Assembly (NCBI GenBank): GCA_036245525.1
Contig: BTPG01000003.1
Span: forward strand, 160,945,260-161,009,259
Direction of reading: 5' to 3'
DNA from: Semisulcospira habei
Lineage: Eukaryota; Mollusca; Gastropoda; Semisulcospiridae
Length of the DNA stretch: 64,000 nt
Of this stretch, positions 9,640 to 22,690 are shown one piece after another. Positions within the stretch are counted from its first letter, which is position 1. Each line of letters begins with the position of its first letter. Position numbers and translations under genes: made by a program. The notes beneath the pieces are model-generated. The model searched no databases. It was not told the DNA's origin and was given only the letters and a program-made list of their open reading frames with translations.

Positions 9640-10374
9640 TTTCGGGGGGGCGGCCGGCCTGCATCAGTGTCCGTTGGAACAGTCTGCTTAACCGGCTAAA
9701 TCTGAAATCACATGCTGAACAGACGTACCTGAAGTCACAGTACCTCTAGTCTGGACATCGGAACTAAAAACTTTAATCTAGGGGAATTGATTCTTGTCGG
9801 GAATCGGTAGAGTGTACGGAGTATTCCGAAAGGTGACGGAATTTTCCGAAGGTACATTACCTCTCTCACAGCCGTGTCATATTACGAGACAACTAGTTGC
9901 CGTACTGTTGTGGAGGAGGCGAGATGTAGACCATACTTGGCCTCTGAAAATATACCTTCATGTGACAGTTGACAGTATCGAAATTTGTATTTAGTTCTTT
10001 TTCATAAACAAGGTACAACTTGTCACAAGGTCGAGTGGAGAAGGTAAAATACGAAACTAATTTTGATATGCCAAAATACGAAACTTTCAAATATGTCAAC
10101 GGTCTTACAAACATGGCGGCACATTGCAGTCTGTCGTGAAAGCTGCAACGATTTGGTGGAATAACATACCCACCGAAGCTCGTCATTGTTGGTTTTCATC
10201 GTGTTTTACGTCATCCTCAAGTGCTTTCTTTGTCTGTGTTAGTTTGAAAGTCTCTCTTTTCTGTGTAAAGCCAGAGTTGATTGTTCATTGTGGCCGCCTC
10301 TGATCTCAGAAGCACATTGACCAACAAAGCAGATTTTGCAAGTACAGGCATTGATCTGACGTCGTTGTCGTGCG
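9640..10374 (+). promoter_or_regulatory. Presumed DCAF1 promoter and 5' UTR region
   Basis: This lies directly upstream of the first DCAF1 coding exon. It is less repetitive than its surroundings and has scattered CpGs. I see no convincing TATA box at a fixed distance and cannot place the transcription start, so this call is mainly positional. Confidence 0.3.
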
Positions 10375-10478
10375 ATGTCGACAATGGCTGCAACAGATTC
10401 TCACGCAGAGTTTAATGCTCTTCTGGACGAGTGGAACTCTCGCAGACCTGGAAGTGATAATGTATCCATTCTAAACAG
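10375..10478 (+). CDS. DCAF1: DCAF1 exon 1
   Basis: ATG at 10375 (MSTMAATDSHAEFNALLDEW). A second in-frame ATG at 10384 could also serve. It ends AAC AG|GTATG, so the Arg codon is split. Confidence 0.88.
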
Positions 10479-13400
10479 GTATGTTTTTTATTCACGCCAG
10501 TCGGAGCGCGAAATTCTGTCAATAATCTAACGCGGTACTGAGTCTGTTACACATGTTGAATTTACTTACCGCAGCAAATGTTGTCCCTGTTAGAGTTATA
10601 TACTGTGCAGCTTAGTGTTATGTAAACTATAGCAGAAGGTACTACTTCTGGCAAACAATCAAAACTAAGCAGATCTTCTGTCACTAGTTAGTAAAACTGT
10701 TGCCGCAAGTGTTTCATGTGAAAGGTAAAAGGAAAACAGAAAATAGAGGTTGAAAACCCTTTTAAGTTAGAAACACGAAACACGTCGTTTGGGATCAAAG
10801 ATCCTTCTTCTCTGTGATATGGAAACAATGTAGAACAGAAAAGAACACACAATAGAAAGAAAAGACGTCATTCTGTATAGAATTAGAAAAAAATTTAGAA
10901 TGACGTTTAAAAAAAAATTATAACGAGAAAGAGACAACAGAAAATACATAATGACACAAATACACATGCATAAAACACATAGCACAAAACTTACATCTAC
11001 ATACATTCACATCACTGCACGCATTGGCATTTACTCATGCCTACTGCCGCTCACGTACACATAGACACACACACTAATCAGTGCAACGGTAGCATCAAGC
11101 ATCAACGGTAGCATCAAGTATCAACGGTAGCATCAAGTATCAACAGAAGCATCAAGTATCGGCAGTGAGGTCAAGTCTGGTACCAACGACCCGTCAGCCT
11201 GAGCATACGTCCCTAAATATTGGTTTGTCTAGGGGCTAATGTTCAAGCCGTGTGGATGGTAAGTGCCAAGCCTGTCCGTGAAAAATGATTCTGTCATTTT
11301 GCGGTGGATGAAGTTGGATGTATTTTGCCAAAGCATGTGTATGCTGAAATGTCACTAGTGTCAGAATGATGTTTATATATTTTTTAAATTTCAGATTATG
11401 TGAGATTTTGGAGAAGGAGACAGAGGAATATTACAAAATGGACCCAGATCCAATGGATGACAGACATCCAGGTGTGTATGCACTGTTACACAATCTGGTA
11501 CTTAATCTAAACATATTTTAAAGCCACCTTAACTTTAACAGCTTTTAGTTTCATAAATTATGGGTTGAAGTTGATAAAAACTGATGATAACTCTGCTAGT
11601 AAGTATTGTGATCTGATTTACTTGATTATTTTTCATGTGTCAGCAACAAGATGATCACTTAACCACAATACTATGCCCAAGCTGATAATGTGCATAATAA
11701 GAGAAATATTATACAACCATCTTCTACTGTTCTACTTCTAGTTTTATGTATTGTAACCTACATGTATTTAGAGACCAGAAACATGGTGCTTTTTATGTGT
11801 ACAGGGAAGCAAGCTATAATATTAATCTCTCCCGTATTACCTTTCTGCTTCATTCTGCATATACCAGCCTTCACGTTCTCAGCGGTCCTCCAGTGAGAAA
11901 CTTTTGAAGGCTCCTAAATGTAACTTGAAAACTGTTGGTGAACGCTCATTCAGCTTCATTGCACCTTCAGTTTGGAACTCGCTGCCTGCCAGTCTCCCTA
12001 CTCTCTCAGTTTAAGCCTCAGTTGAAAACTCACTTCTTCCAGCTTGCTTTTACTCAGTTGTAGATCTGTGGTCCTGTTGTATTTATGTGTAATATTTCAC
12101 ATTGTCTATGTTTGAATGTGTGTGTTAGCGCAATGAGTTTTTGTCACAAAAAGATTTTGCGCTATACAAGAACCATTTTAGTAGTAGTAACAGTACATGT
12201 ATGTATGTTGATAAATGTGTGGTTGCACCCCTTTGTCCATGGGATTGTTTACTTTAACAGATAAACTGTACAGAGACTGAGAGTGAGAGAGAGTTAATTT
12301 TGATATACATGCTGGTTGACCTGAAGTATGAATCTGCGTGAATTTTCCAAACATTCAACCCAGGTTAAATCTGCATATTGAATGCTGTCTGTATTAAATG
12401 CTCTGTTGCGCAGGTCGGGCCAACCCACAGTGTGTTTTGGGTCAGCTGATGAAAACCATGTTCAGAAATGAAGAGTTCATGAATAAGGTTACAATTTTGT
12501 TATCTTCAATATATATATGCCTACAAATACAATGTAATCTTTTACAATGTTACTCAAAATGGAATGACTGGCGCCATGTACAGGAGATACTGACCACAAT
12601 AGCTAAGTTTGATGTGTGTTGATCTTGGCGCCAGCACCAGAATTAGGTGCTAGTGCTAAAAGTTATCAATGTTAAGGTTGAGGCATCTATCACAACTTAT
12701 TCAAAGCAGACAAAGTCTGGTGCCAACATGTGTTGGCCTATTACTGTATTAGTTTGATTTGAAAGGAAAAGGGATCAGCTCAGTTTAAAAAGTTGGAGTG
12801 ATGGTTCAAATAATGTTTGGTTTCCTCTGCAGAGTGAGTTTTGCTTGGTGATTTTTTGTTGTTGACATTTCGGCTTCAAGTTATAATGTTCTATTTCTAA
12901 TCTCAGACTAGCACACATTTCATGAATGGATGTGCAGATGTTTTGGTTTGGTCATTTGTATTTACAATAGTAATACATGTGTTTATTATGTGCATGTACT
13001 GTACTTTATATTCATTCTTGAGCACTCATGCCAAACCAGCACAAATTTATATGGACTCTTTTTACAAATAATTTATTGAATCTTGAATCTAGGTGGTGAG
13101 TGAGTATTTGATGAGTGGGCGCGATGCAGATCAGACGGATGTTCACACTGCTGCTTGTCGTCTGCTGCTAGATGTTCTGCCAGGGTTGGAGACCTCTGTT
13201 GTTTTTCAGGAAACGGTGAGTTGTCTTTTTAAAAAAAAATTAATATTATTATCCCCATTTACCATGTGTGTTATATTTTTTATATTTTAGGGTTGCAATT
13301 TCCTTTTGTTATTAAGTTTTCTTTAATCAAACATTGGAAACAATAAGAGTAAGAGGTTTGGTACTTCTTTTTGGCACATGTGTAATGGCCAGTGGTTGTC

Positions 13401-16400
13401 TGCCTGTTGTCCGTGTGCCAGGGCTAGAAATTAACTTTTTTCTTTGGGGGCCACCGGGCCCCTTGATTGAAAAATTTGAGGGCCCACAAGCAACTTTCGG
13501 GGCCCAACTTTGAAAAATAATGCAAACAAAAAACAAGAATTATTGTCTTGACAATATAATAAGTAGAAAGTACAATTTGTCTGATAATCTAAAATAAAAA
13601 CAATTGAATTTCCAATTTTGCTGAGTGATGTCATTTTTATTTGCCTTTTCTTTCACTTTCAAACATTACCAACAAAAAGGGGAAAAAACACACACACACA
13701 TTCAGTGACACACATATTCCAGTGACTAGTGAGCCTGAAATGGCCATTAAACAAAATAGAAAAAAATCAAGTGAGTCTCTTGTATAATACTTTACAGTTT
13801 TGTGACTGAGTATTGCACAATACACATCATTAAATTTTTAATATGAGTAACCTAACCAAAAATCTGACCTCAATGCACAAAAGTTCAAAACAAAACCATG
13901 AAAGGGAACTAAACTTAACACTGAGTACTCTTCCTGATAAACTAAAGTTAAACAAACAGATTTTGCCTTTTCTTTTTTCTTTTTCAATCATCTATTCATA
14001 TTACACTTATGTGCACTTGAGTTAACAGAAGTAAACTAAAAATACAATAACAAAAAAAAAAAAAAAAAAAAAAAAAGAACACGATACTATTACTGTGAGT
14101 GAGTCTGTTGCAAACATTTCTGTCCAAATTTAGGGCACCGGTGTGGGTTGCTTCCCTTGGCCCAAATACGAAACTGCCGAGTAGAGCTAGCTGTAGCAGA
14201 CGAATTATTTTGCGGGCCAAGCGGGCCCTTCGTTTTTCAACTTTCCGAGCCCGAAATCAACTTTGCGGGTTTTTGGCCCCGGGCCCCCGCTAATTTCGAG
14301 CCCTGGTGTGCCATTCATCTACGGTAAAATTTAATGTTGGCATTTTCTCGGACACTTTCAAGCCACAGTCTTCAAACTTGGCCCAAGGATACTTTGTGCA
14401 GGGGTGGGATTTTTCCGTGTTTTCGCGGATTTCCGCGGAAACTCTTTCACAATTTCGCTGAAGCATATTTATTTTCCGCGTCTTGACGAAAAAAAGAATT
14501 TTTTCTTAAATGGCAAAAAATTCTCAAATGGGTTGGATTTGTATGTAGTTTGGTTCACTATCGCCCGATACTTCCGGTAGCTTTAGGTCGCAGTGGAAAA
14601 TGGCGGTGAGAAAAGATAATGTTCAAGACAGAGTGCTGTTTAGTGTGCATCTGATCGTGATCTGGTAAGCACATTCTATTTTTACAGGGCGGATCAGGGG
14701 TGCCATAACAAGGTCCCTTTTTGGGGGTGTTTGGCCTCGCTTCCCCTGTCGTTTGTTTAATACTTCGGCAAACGGTGGACACGCGCGCCTCCCCCCCCCC
14801 CCCCCCCCAGTCGTTTGATTTTCGGGTCGCTAGAATTAACGGTTTTCCTTGTTACTGGAATCCCACCCCTGTTTGTGGCAAGACCCTTCTAAACATACCA
14901 AGTTGAGTGACCTCTCTCAAAGGTCAGGGTATCAGGAAATAGGTATAAAATAGCCATATTTTGACAAAATTTATTTTTTCTAATACTATTCACAAATTCA
15001 GCTCCAAACTTGGTACAAAGATACCAGATGGTAAGACCTTTCTGTGCATACTAATTTGGTTGAGCCCTTGGTGAGGTCAAGAGATCAGGAAATTGATCAG
15101 AAATAGCCATATTTTGGACAAAAGATGTTTGTTTTTTTCTTAAATATTATTCACAACTTCAAATGCAAACTTGGTATAGAGATACCTGTTGGTAAGACCT
15201 TCCTATGCATACTAATTTGGGTGACCCTTGGAAAGGCCAAGGGTCACAAGGGGTCAGAAAAGAAATCACAAACAGTCATCCCCCCCCCCCCCCCCCCCCC
15301 CCCCCCAGTTTGTTCTCAAATACTCTTTACAACTTTCAGTTTCATCCCAAACCTGGTACAGAGATACCTGATAGTAAGACCTTCCGTTTCACGCTAATTT
15401 GGATGACCCCTCAGAAAGATCAAGGGTCACAAAAGGTCAGCAAATGATGTGAAAATAAATATCTTCTTCCTTTTTTTTTGTTGGTAGAATTTTAGTTTTA
15501 TATCAGGATTTTTGCATATCTTTTTACTAAATTTAGCACAAAGGTAGCTGATGATAAGTCCTTTCTGCAGGGCTTCCGTTTTAGTGCGTCTGTGCATCTA
15601 TGACACATTAAAACTCAAAATCACGTACTGAAAATGTAACGAGACGCATCATCCTTGCGCAACCGTGCGTAACCTAACAGAGGTAGGTGACAGTCGTTCT
15701 ATTTTTAGTGAGGAGTTGCTTCGTTTAGCCGCCGCTCGCTTGGTCGCGCTGCGTTCAGAATCACCCTGACTCGGGGGTCCGTGCGAGTGTAACTGGACGG
15801 GCAAACTGTTAGTTTACATGTGGTGTCAGCATGTTATTACAAAGTGCGTGCTACATGTTGTACGCGTTACTTGCTGTGACGTCACCATTCATACTATCAT
15901 GGGATACCGCATCATGCGTTTCACTTTCGATCTTGAACAAAGTTGTAAATGGTGGAGAAAAAGCAAAGGAAGCTGGAATGCTTCAGATTCTTCAATCCGT
16001 CACCATCTGATTGTGATTATCGCTTAGAAGAAAGTTGCACTTCGACACCGCCATCTCCATGGACAAGTGACAATACCAGAAATGATACCCCTGGGCCGTG
16101 TGTGGCACCGCCGCTGCGACTCACAATTTTGTTTCATCAAAAACATTACCGATGACATGACCTTAAGGGAGTGTCTACTACTTACTCAATTCTAGCCTAA
16201 GAACTCGTTGTGTTAACACACAACCCGGGAGGCACTCAGGGAACCCCGAGGGGGCCAAGAGTTGTCTCCCGATACTCCCCATCCGGAACCGAGTACCCAT
16301 AATTCCTCAGTCAGTCTACTTAGGCTTACGCTGTTCAGACGTGTTGCTCTAGCCTACGGATTTTGGGGATTTCGACCGGTTCGCCGGTCTTCGACGGACT

Positions 16401-19400
16401 TGGTTCTTCTCTTGACTTCTTCTTCGTCGGGCCCCCCTGTACCTGGTGGCTCTGGTATCCCTTCTTCGTTGGCAGCTGCCCGCTTGGCTACCTGAAGTGC
16501 CTGGGCTACGCTGTGAACTTCGCCGGGACTTCGCCGCGCGTGCCTTGGTTTTGGATTTTCTCCCCCCCCCCCCCCCCCCCCTTCCCCGGTCCCGCTACGG
16601 GAAAAGGTAAGGTGACTGGGTTGGCCCTCGGCTGGTTCCCGGGCTGGGCACTGGTTGAGCAGGCACGAACGCGGTCTTCATTTGCACTGTTGCTTGCGCC
16701 AAGATTCTTGACTTTTACTTGGCGGGTCTCGCGCCCGTTCCCCCTCTCCTTCCGTGTTTGGTGTGGTATTGTTATTGACAGGGTCAAGTCTCCCTTTTTC
16801 GCTGTGGTTAGCAGCGTGGTTGTTGAAAGTTCCGCGCTTTTAACGGACGGCATTTACGCGTGAGGGCAGAAATGAGACGTTATAGTCTGGAACGGTCATT
16901 CTTAAACGGCGCGGATCCGCACGTGGTCTGCTTCGTTTTCCAAGATGGCGTCTAACGATGCAGACCTCCTTGTTCCTCGCGGTTAAAACCTTTACTGGAA
17001 TGGGAATGGTGTGCAAGATCGGTCAAAGCTAAGTCTAACCTTATATCTGGCGCTTACCTACTCACTTATTCCTCACCTATGCTCTTGTACCTGGTTGGGT
17101 TCGGGGAATGTGTTATGCTCCAGCCATCCCTTGACGCATTACGTTGGTGAATGTGGCGAGAGCCGACGCTTACTTCGGTACTGAGTCGGTCACGTCATGC
17201 CTGTTTTGTTATGCATACTGCAGACCTGTTTACCATATACGGGGGCGTATTAGATACATGGGAGATGCAAAGTCTTCGTCAGTTGAGGGGACACTGACGG
17301 CACCAAGATGACTTATTGTTGCTGTCATGGGGGCAGATCATAAGCAGCAATAAATTCTCTTGCCACCACAGGTGCTACTCACATTCACTCACTTGCTCAT
17401 TCCACATATTACAATGACAGGCTGCAAATGGACGGTGATTGGTACGGGTGAGCCCGTCGCCAACGCATCTCATGGCAGGCGCCAGTGACCTTCTCCCGGC
17501 CCGATCCTCCCTGAAAAAAAAAACAAAAAAACAAAAAAAACCCAGAGTGCTCAGACAGCCCTATGTCTTCTGGACGCACTGGTTTATGCTCTTTGGTTAA
17601 ATTCCTACTTGTGCATGTGCCTACCAGTTAACGTGAACAACATGCATAAGAATACAAGTTAACATGAACGACAGTAACGTTTTACTGTTGAAAGGTAATT
17701 AATTGCCTGCTAGCAACTTAAGACAACGATCAAAGCTGCACCTGGAGGCCCATCGCTATAGTACAGCTCCGGTGTTTCGCGGGGGCTCCGCTCCGACAAA
17801 GGTTCTGGGCCTGCCGCTTGCTTCAGGCCTATACTTGTCATGACATGATTGAGTTTTGTTGTGCAGGATGTGTTGTAGGCTCAACTTAGCCTGGCGGTCC
17901 TCCCAGACCAAGGGTGTCTTCCACACCTGTAGGGGCCGGGATGTACCCGGCGTAGGACGTATACGCTGGGAAGACAGGTACACTCTTTGGTGGTTGGGGG
18001 AGTTGCCTTGGCAGGATGGACAGACAGTGCGGTTAGCCGCGACTCCACTTCTTCGCAGAAGGTAGGTCACACAGGTGGGGTGCTTACCTGGGATTAACCG
18101 GGACCCTACTGGCTGCACTCTCTACCTTGCGGGGATGTATTGCAGGTCCGCGCGCTTGCTGACAGGTTGTTCCTCGCTGGTTGTGCCGTTGTCTTGCGAA
18201 AGTTCACCTTACCAGGACAGGGTCCCTCAGGCCCACGCCCGCGTGCCTTCGGTTTTTTGGTATGTTGCAGGGGCCTTTGGATGACCTGCACACAGCACGG
18301 ACGTTACAGTGACCGTCGGACTCATACAAGGTCTGTCTACCATGTGCCTCCGAACCTTGGTGTGACGTCTGCGACACATGACCTGGACGGCGCTGGTCTC
18401 ACCTTGGAGCTTCTATCGGCGAGAGCGCCCGGCGCCTGTGACTGGTTCCAGACCTGCTGAGATACCGGCGGCTATCCCCGGTACTCCGACCGCTCGAGTT
18501 CCAACGAGTGGACTGTGAGATCACCATGCCGGACGCGTCAGTATAGTGTGCAGGAGGAAGTGCGCTTGGACAAAGCCTTCTGACAGACAACCGGCCTCCC
18601 TACAGAGCACGCTGGTCCCAACTTGGGTTTTCCGGCGCGAACGCCCGACACCGGTGACTGTTCCAGACCGGAGGACGTACCAGCTGTTCCGGTTCTCCAG
18701 CCTCTCAAGTTCCGACGGCCCTAGCATCGGAGGATCGACACGTCGGACACAGCTTGGTAGTGTGCGGAGTCGGGAGCTCGAGGCGTTGATTCCCAGGAGG
18801 GAACACGCTTGGACCAAGCCTTATGCCAGGCAGAGAACCCTTCTCGCTACAGAGTTCGGTTCGGAGAGACGTGCTTCGTGCCGTCCATGGTCAACCGATC
18901 ACCACTCGTTTCCTAGGAAGGCCTTGGATCCTCCTCGGCCGCTGCGAACCCGCCTCGCCACAGAGTCCGGCTCGCGGAGACAATCTCACACGCACACCAC
19001 GTCTCGACACGTTCGGGATCTGCTCTTCAATCGAACTCGGGCCGGCTGCTAGTGGTTGCAGGGTACTGTTGGTGGCCAGCCAGCAGGGCGGAGGTGCCTG
19101 TCTCCGTTCCTTACCGCCCGAGTCCTTGACGATCTTGTGGAGGGATTGCTCCGCGGACCGCTCCAGTTATTGCGCGGAGAGGGGTTCTCGACGCGGGCGT
19201 TACAGGAGGGTACGCACCTGGACATAGCCTGCGGTCAGGCGGAGACCCACCTCGATACAGAGCCCGGTTCGCAGAGTCACGCTGTCCCGCCAGATCCCGA
19301 AGGTAGAAACGAGCGAAGGTAGATTCTGCTCGCCAGCCCACCGCTGCCACGATGTCCTTGACAGCGCAGTTCCGGTCGATGCGACGCTCGTGGCCATGGC

Positions 19401-22400
19401 GCGTACTTCGTGTGCGCGGATCTTCAGTCTCTGCGCTACCTGTGGGGAGAGATCCATGTATGCAGTTCGTATTACCCAGCGCAGCCAGGAGGAGTTCGTC
19501 TGGGATGTGATATCAGTCTTGCCCTGTCTTATGGGCAGGAAGAGGCGGCACGACTGGGAAGCCACTTCACTCAGGATCAGATCTCCGCTCTTGCTCTCCT
19601 GCACGCGAGGAGGGACCACTCTGCACCTTTGGATGCCCGTCCATCTACGAATCTCCCTCGTTGGAGTCAACCTTCCGACACTCTAGGTCTACACTCCGCT
19701 ATCTCTCCGCTGCGGGCGTGCTTAGGAGTTGCCGTTCTTCACGTCGCTCCAGGGATTCTCTCCTGCCTCGCTCGTCGATCCCTTTCGTGCCCGGCTGCCG
19801 TTCATCTCTTTCCCCTCCACCTCACTCAGCCCTTCCCCTTCTTCGTGCTCCGGCCTGGCTGCAGTTGCTCCTCTTCTGGACACCCGACCCCCTCCGGTGG
19901 TTCTCGGGGAGGATGCTGTCGTTACTTCGCCTTGCTCGGACCTGTTTACCTCCTCTTGAGGTTACAGTACATGGTTCGACCCAGTTGTGCACTAAATACT
20001 CCTTGGAGATCTGACGACTCACTAGCTGGTGGCCTTACGCGTGAGTTCCAATTACTTAGTTAGTGGAAGTACTCTGACTTCGCACGGGTGGTAAACGGGT
20101 CTGCGAGCGCTTCGGCTTCTGTCTCCCCTGGTGCCCTCTCGGATACAGCTCGGAGCTGGCAGCGGCTTCCGGACTTCGTGCCAGGCGCTTCGACTACCCT
20201 GCGCTTCTTCTCTCGGTTCGCGGATCTTCTTCACCCCCATGGAGTTGCCGGCTGTTGGCTTCCCTCGGTAGGACCGGTGCTCGGGAGGTCACAGGAGTTT
20301 GCCTCCCCTTCCGGCGGTGGATCCGCTCTTGACTCTCCTTGGTACTAGACGACCTCTCTCGTCCGTACCTCCCTTCGTGTCGTGAGATTGAAGAGCTCCT
20401 TACCCTATCCTTCGTTCTCCAGGTCGTCGACTCCTGGCGCCGAGTGGGTCGGCGTGATGCGGATGGACCCTCTGTGCTGACAACTCGACCGAGCCAGTTC
20501 TTGGGGAGTTCCCGGACTTCGCTACGGGAGCAGACCGGAGGAGGCTTCTAGAAGCTTCGCTTCCGCTGTGGGACTATGGCGCAGCTCCGTCTCCCTGGGG
20601 TCTAACCAACTCGACATCCCCTCTGGGCACCCAGTAGTGCACTGGGTTTCGAACATGTGGTACTGCTGCGGCTGTGCTCGCGGTTGGACGGCCCAGCCAC
20701 TACTTGGACGTCAGATCTACTCTCCTTCGGTCCTCTCTAAGCCCGGCTGCCTCTGCTACGCCTCCTACTACCGTGGTTCTTCTCCTACTCCAGCCTGGCC
20801 TTCGGACCTCGCGGTCAAGAGCGTGAACGGCTTGGATCGGACGCAGACTAGTAGGTCACCTTCTCGTGGGAGGGCTGAGCCAACCTGTTTCCCCGATGGA
20901 TCCAGTTGCTACACGCAGTTTGCACCAGGATGCCTTCGGAGGACCGGCGCACTGGCGAGATGGCTTCGCGGACCTGTTCACCACTAGGTGGGTTCACTGG
21001 CGTGCCCCGTGCTTTGAGGATTCGCCCTGCCTTTGTGGATTCGCCCTCCTGGACGAGACATCGACGCTCTGGCCTAGCCTGGGAAGGTTGCTCCGCTCTT
21101 CCTGTTCGTCACCCCGTTACTGGGTTCCGGTCCTGTACCTCTTACACCTCTCCTCGCCGCGGACCCCCGCTACTGCTTCCCGCTTCTGCAAGGTGCTCCT
21201 GCAGCCGCGACGCTCGCTGTTTCGCTTTGATGGGGCCCCTACTCCTTCGCCTTCGTGGGTGGCGGCAGGCCCTCAACGTTGGACACAGCAAGGTAGTGTG
21301 CGGAGTCGGGAGTTCGAGGCGCTGGTTCCCAGGAGGGAACGCGCTTGGACCAAGCCTTATGCCAGGCAGAGAACCCATCTCGCTACAGAGCTCGGTTCGG
21401 AGAGGCGTGCTTCGCGCCTCCATGGTCAACCGGTCCCCACTCGTCTCCTAGGAAGGCCTTGGATCCTCCTCGGCCGCTGCGAACCCGCCTCGCCACAGAG
21501 TCCGGCTCGCGGAGACATTCTCACACGCACACCACGTCACGACATGTTTCGGGATCCTCTCTTCGCTCGAAGTCGGACCGCCACCCTCGCTCTCCCTCGC
21601 GAGCGTAACAAGGATCGAGCTTCTCCTCGTCATAAGGAACGGCAGCACTGAAGCTACAAGTCAGACGATCTTCCTGACTACGCTCAGTCATGCGATCCGA
21701 TTCCAGGATCCCTCCCTCAGCGAGCTTAGAGGCTAATTACGTCCTATCAGCTACGTACAGGGCCACGAACGTCACAGTCGTCAGGAACTGTGCTGTCTTC
21801 CACATCGTGGCTGCTGTAGGGCTGGCGGTCATGTTCTCTCGCCCACAGAGTTTCCCAGCCCAGCGAGGCTACTCGCTCTGGTGGGGGAGCTGCTCCGGGG
21901 CTCCTCTTCCTCCTGGCGCTTCAGCGCCGTAGGTTACACCTCCCCAGGGTCGTCGGGAATTTGCGTTGCGGAGGACGGCCCTTGGGACCCCAAGGTGTGC
22001 TAGTGCGCGGCACCCTCCTCCTATTCGTGATTCTCCCATAAGGTCATGTCATCAGTAATGTTTTTGATGAAACAAATGCATTTTTCTTTAAAAGGTATTT
22101 TTTCGAAAAATACTTACCGATGACATGACTCGGACGACCCTCCCACCGGCCCCGCTTGCCGCTGGTAAGCTAAGTATCCTGACTGAGGAATTATGGGTAC
22201 TCGGTTCCGGATGGGGAGTATCGGGAGACAACTCTTGGCCCCCTCGGGGTTCCCCGAGTGCCTCCCGGGTTGTGTGTTAACACAACGAGTTCTTAGGCTA
22301 GAATTGAGTAAGTAGTAGACACTCCCTTAAGGTCATGTCATCGGTAAGTATTTTTCGAAAAAATACCTTTTAAAGAAAAATGCATTTTAGAGTTCATGGC

Positions 22401-22629
22401 TGCGTGTATTTCTATGACTAAAGCATGACGGCACACGGATGGCATGTGCAATGTGCATGGAGGCGAACTCAAAATGCAAGTCCAGAAATTTGAACAGAGA
22501 TAAGTTTATCAGTTTTTTTTAATCGTGGTCGATCCATCTTCTGATACACAGGTATTAGGCAAAAGCTCTAAAATTGGAGAAATACGTCTTTCGGGTTAAA
22601 TGGGTTGAAACCAACTTTTAAGTACATTA

Positions 22630-22690
<61 letters not shown>

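Larger units (their letters stand above)
13370..15567 (-). repeat. Tandem-unit element (about 160-bp units), interrupted twice
   Basis: The left end TTTTTGGCACATGTG and the following GTCTGCC / CTACGGTAAAATTTAATG match, in reverse, the right end of the copy at 34080-34175. The body consists of units starting near CAAACTTGGTACAAAGATACC with GGTAAGACCTTTCTG and a CATACTAATTTGG segment, repeated about every 160 bp. Two CAG...CTG elements (13419-14305, 14399-14871) interrupt it, and the sequence resumes cleanly after each. A third interrupts at 15568, and the unit resumes near 24895. Confidence 0.7.
16131..22387 (+). mobile_element. DIRS-like retroelement with inverted terminal repeats and ICR
   Basis: The left end starts GTTTCATCAAAAACATTACC and the right end finishes AAAGAAAAATGCATTT. 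The terminal repeats (16147-16316 and 22179-22346) are inverted copies. Near 22040-22130 the complement of the left end (GTAATGTTTTTGATGAAAC) abuts the complement of the right end (AAATGCATTTTTCTTTAAAA). That is the internal complementary region diagnostic of DIRS-type tyrosine-recombinase retroelements. Internal frames are short and broken; I see no intact reverse transcriptase. A leader splice donor lies at 16607. Confidence 0.75.

Noticed and set aside
9893..10186. Possible divergent minus-strand gene upstream of DCAF1
   Set aside because: 97 codons with no recognisable domain and no splice support.
16262..22000. Numerous medium plus- and minus-strand frames
   Set aside because: GC-rich decayed retroelement sequence gives long random frames. 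No catalytic motif is visible, so I do not call genes.
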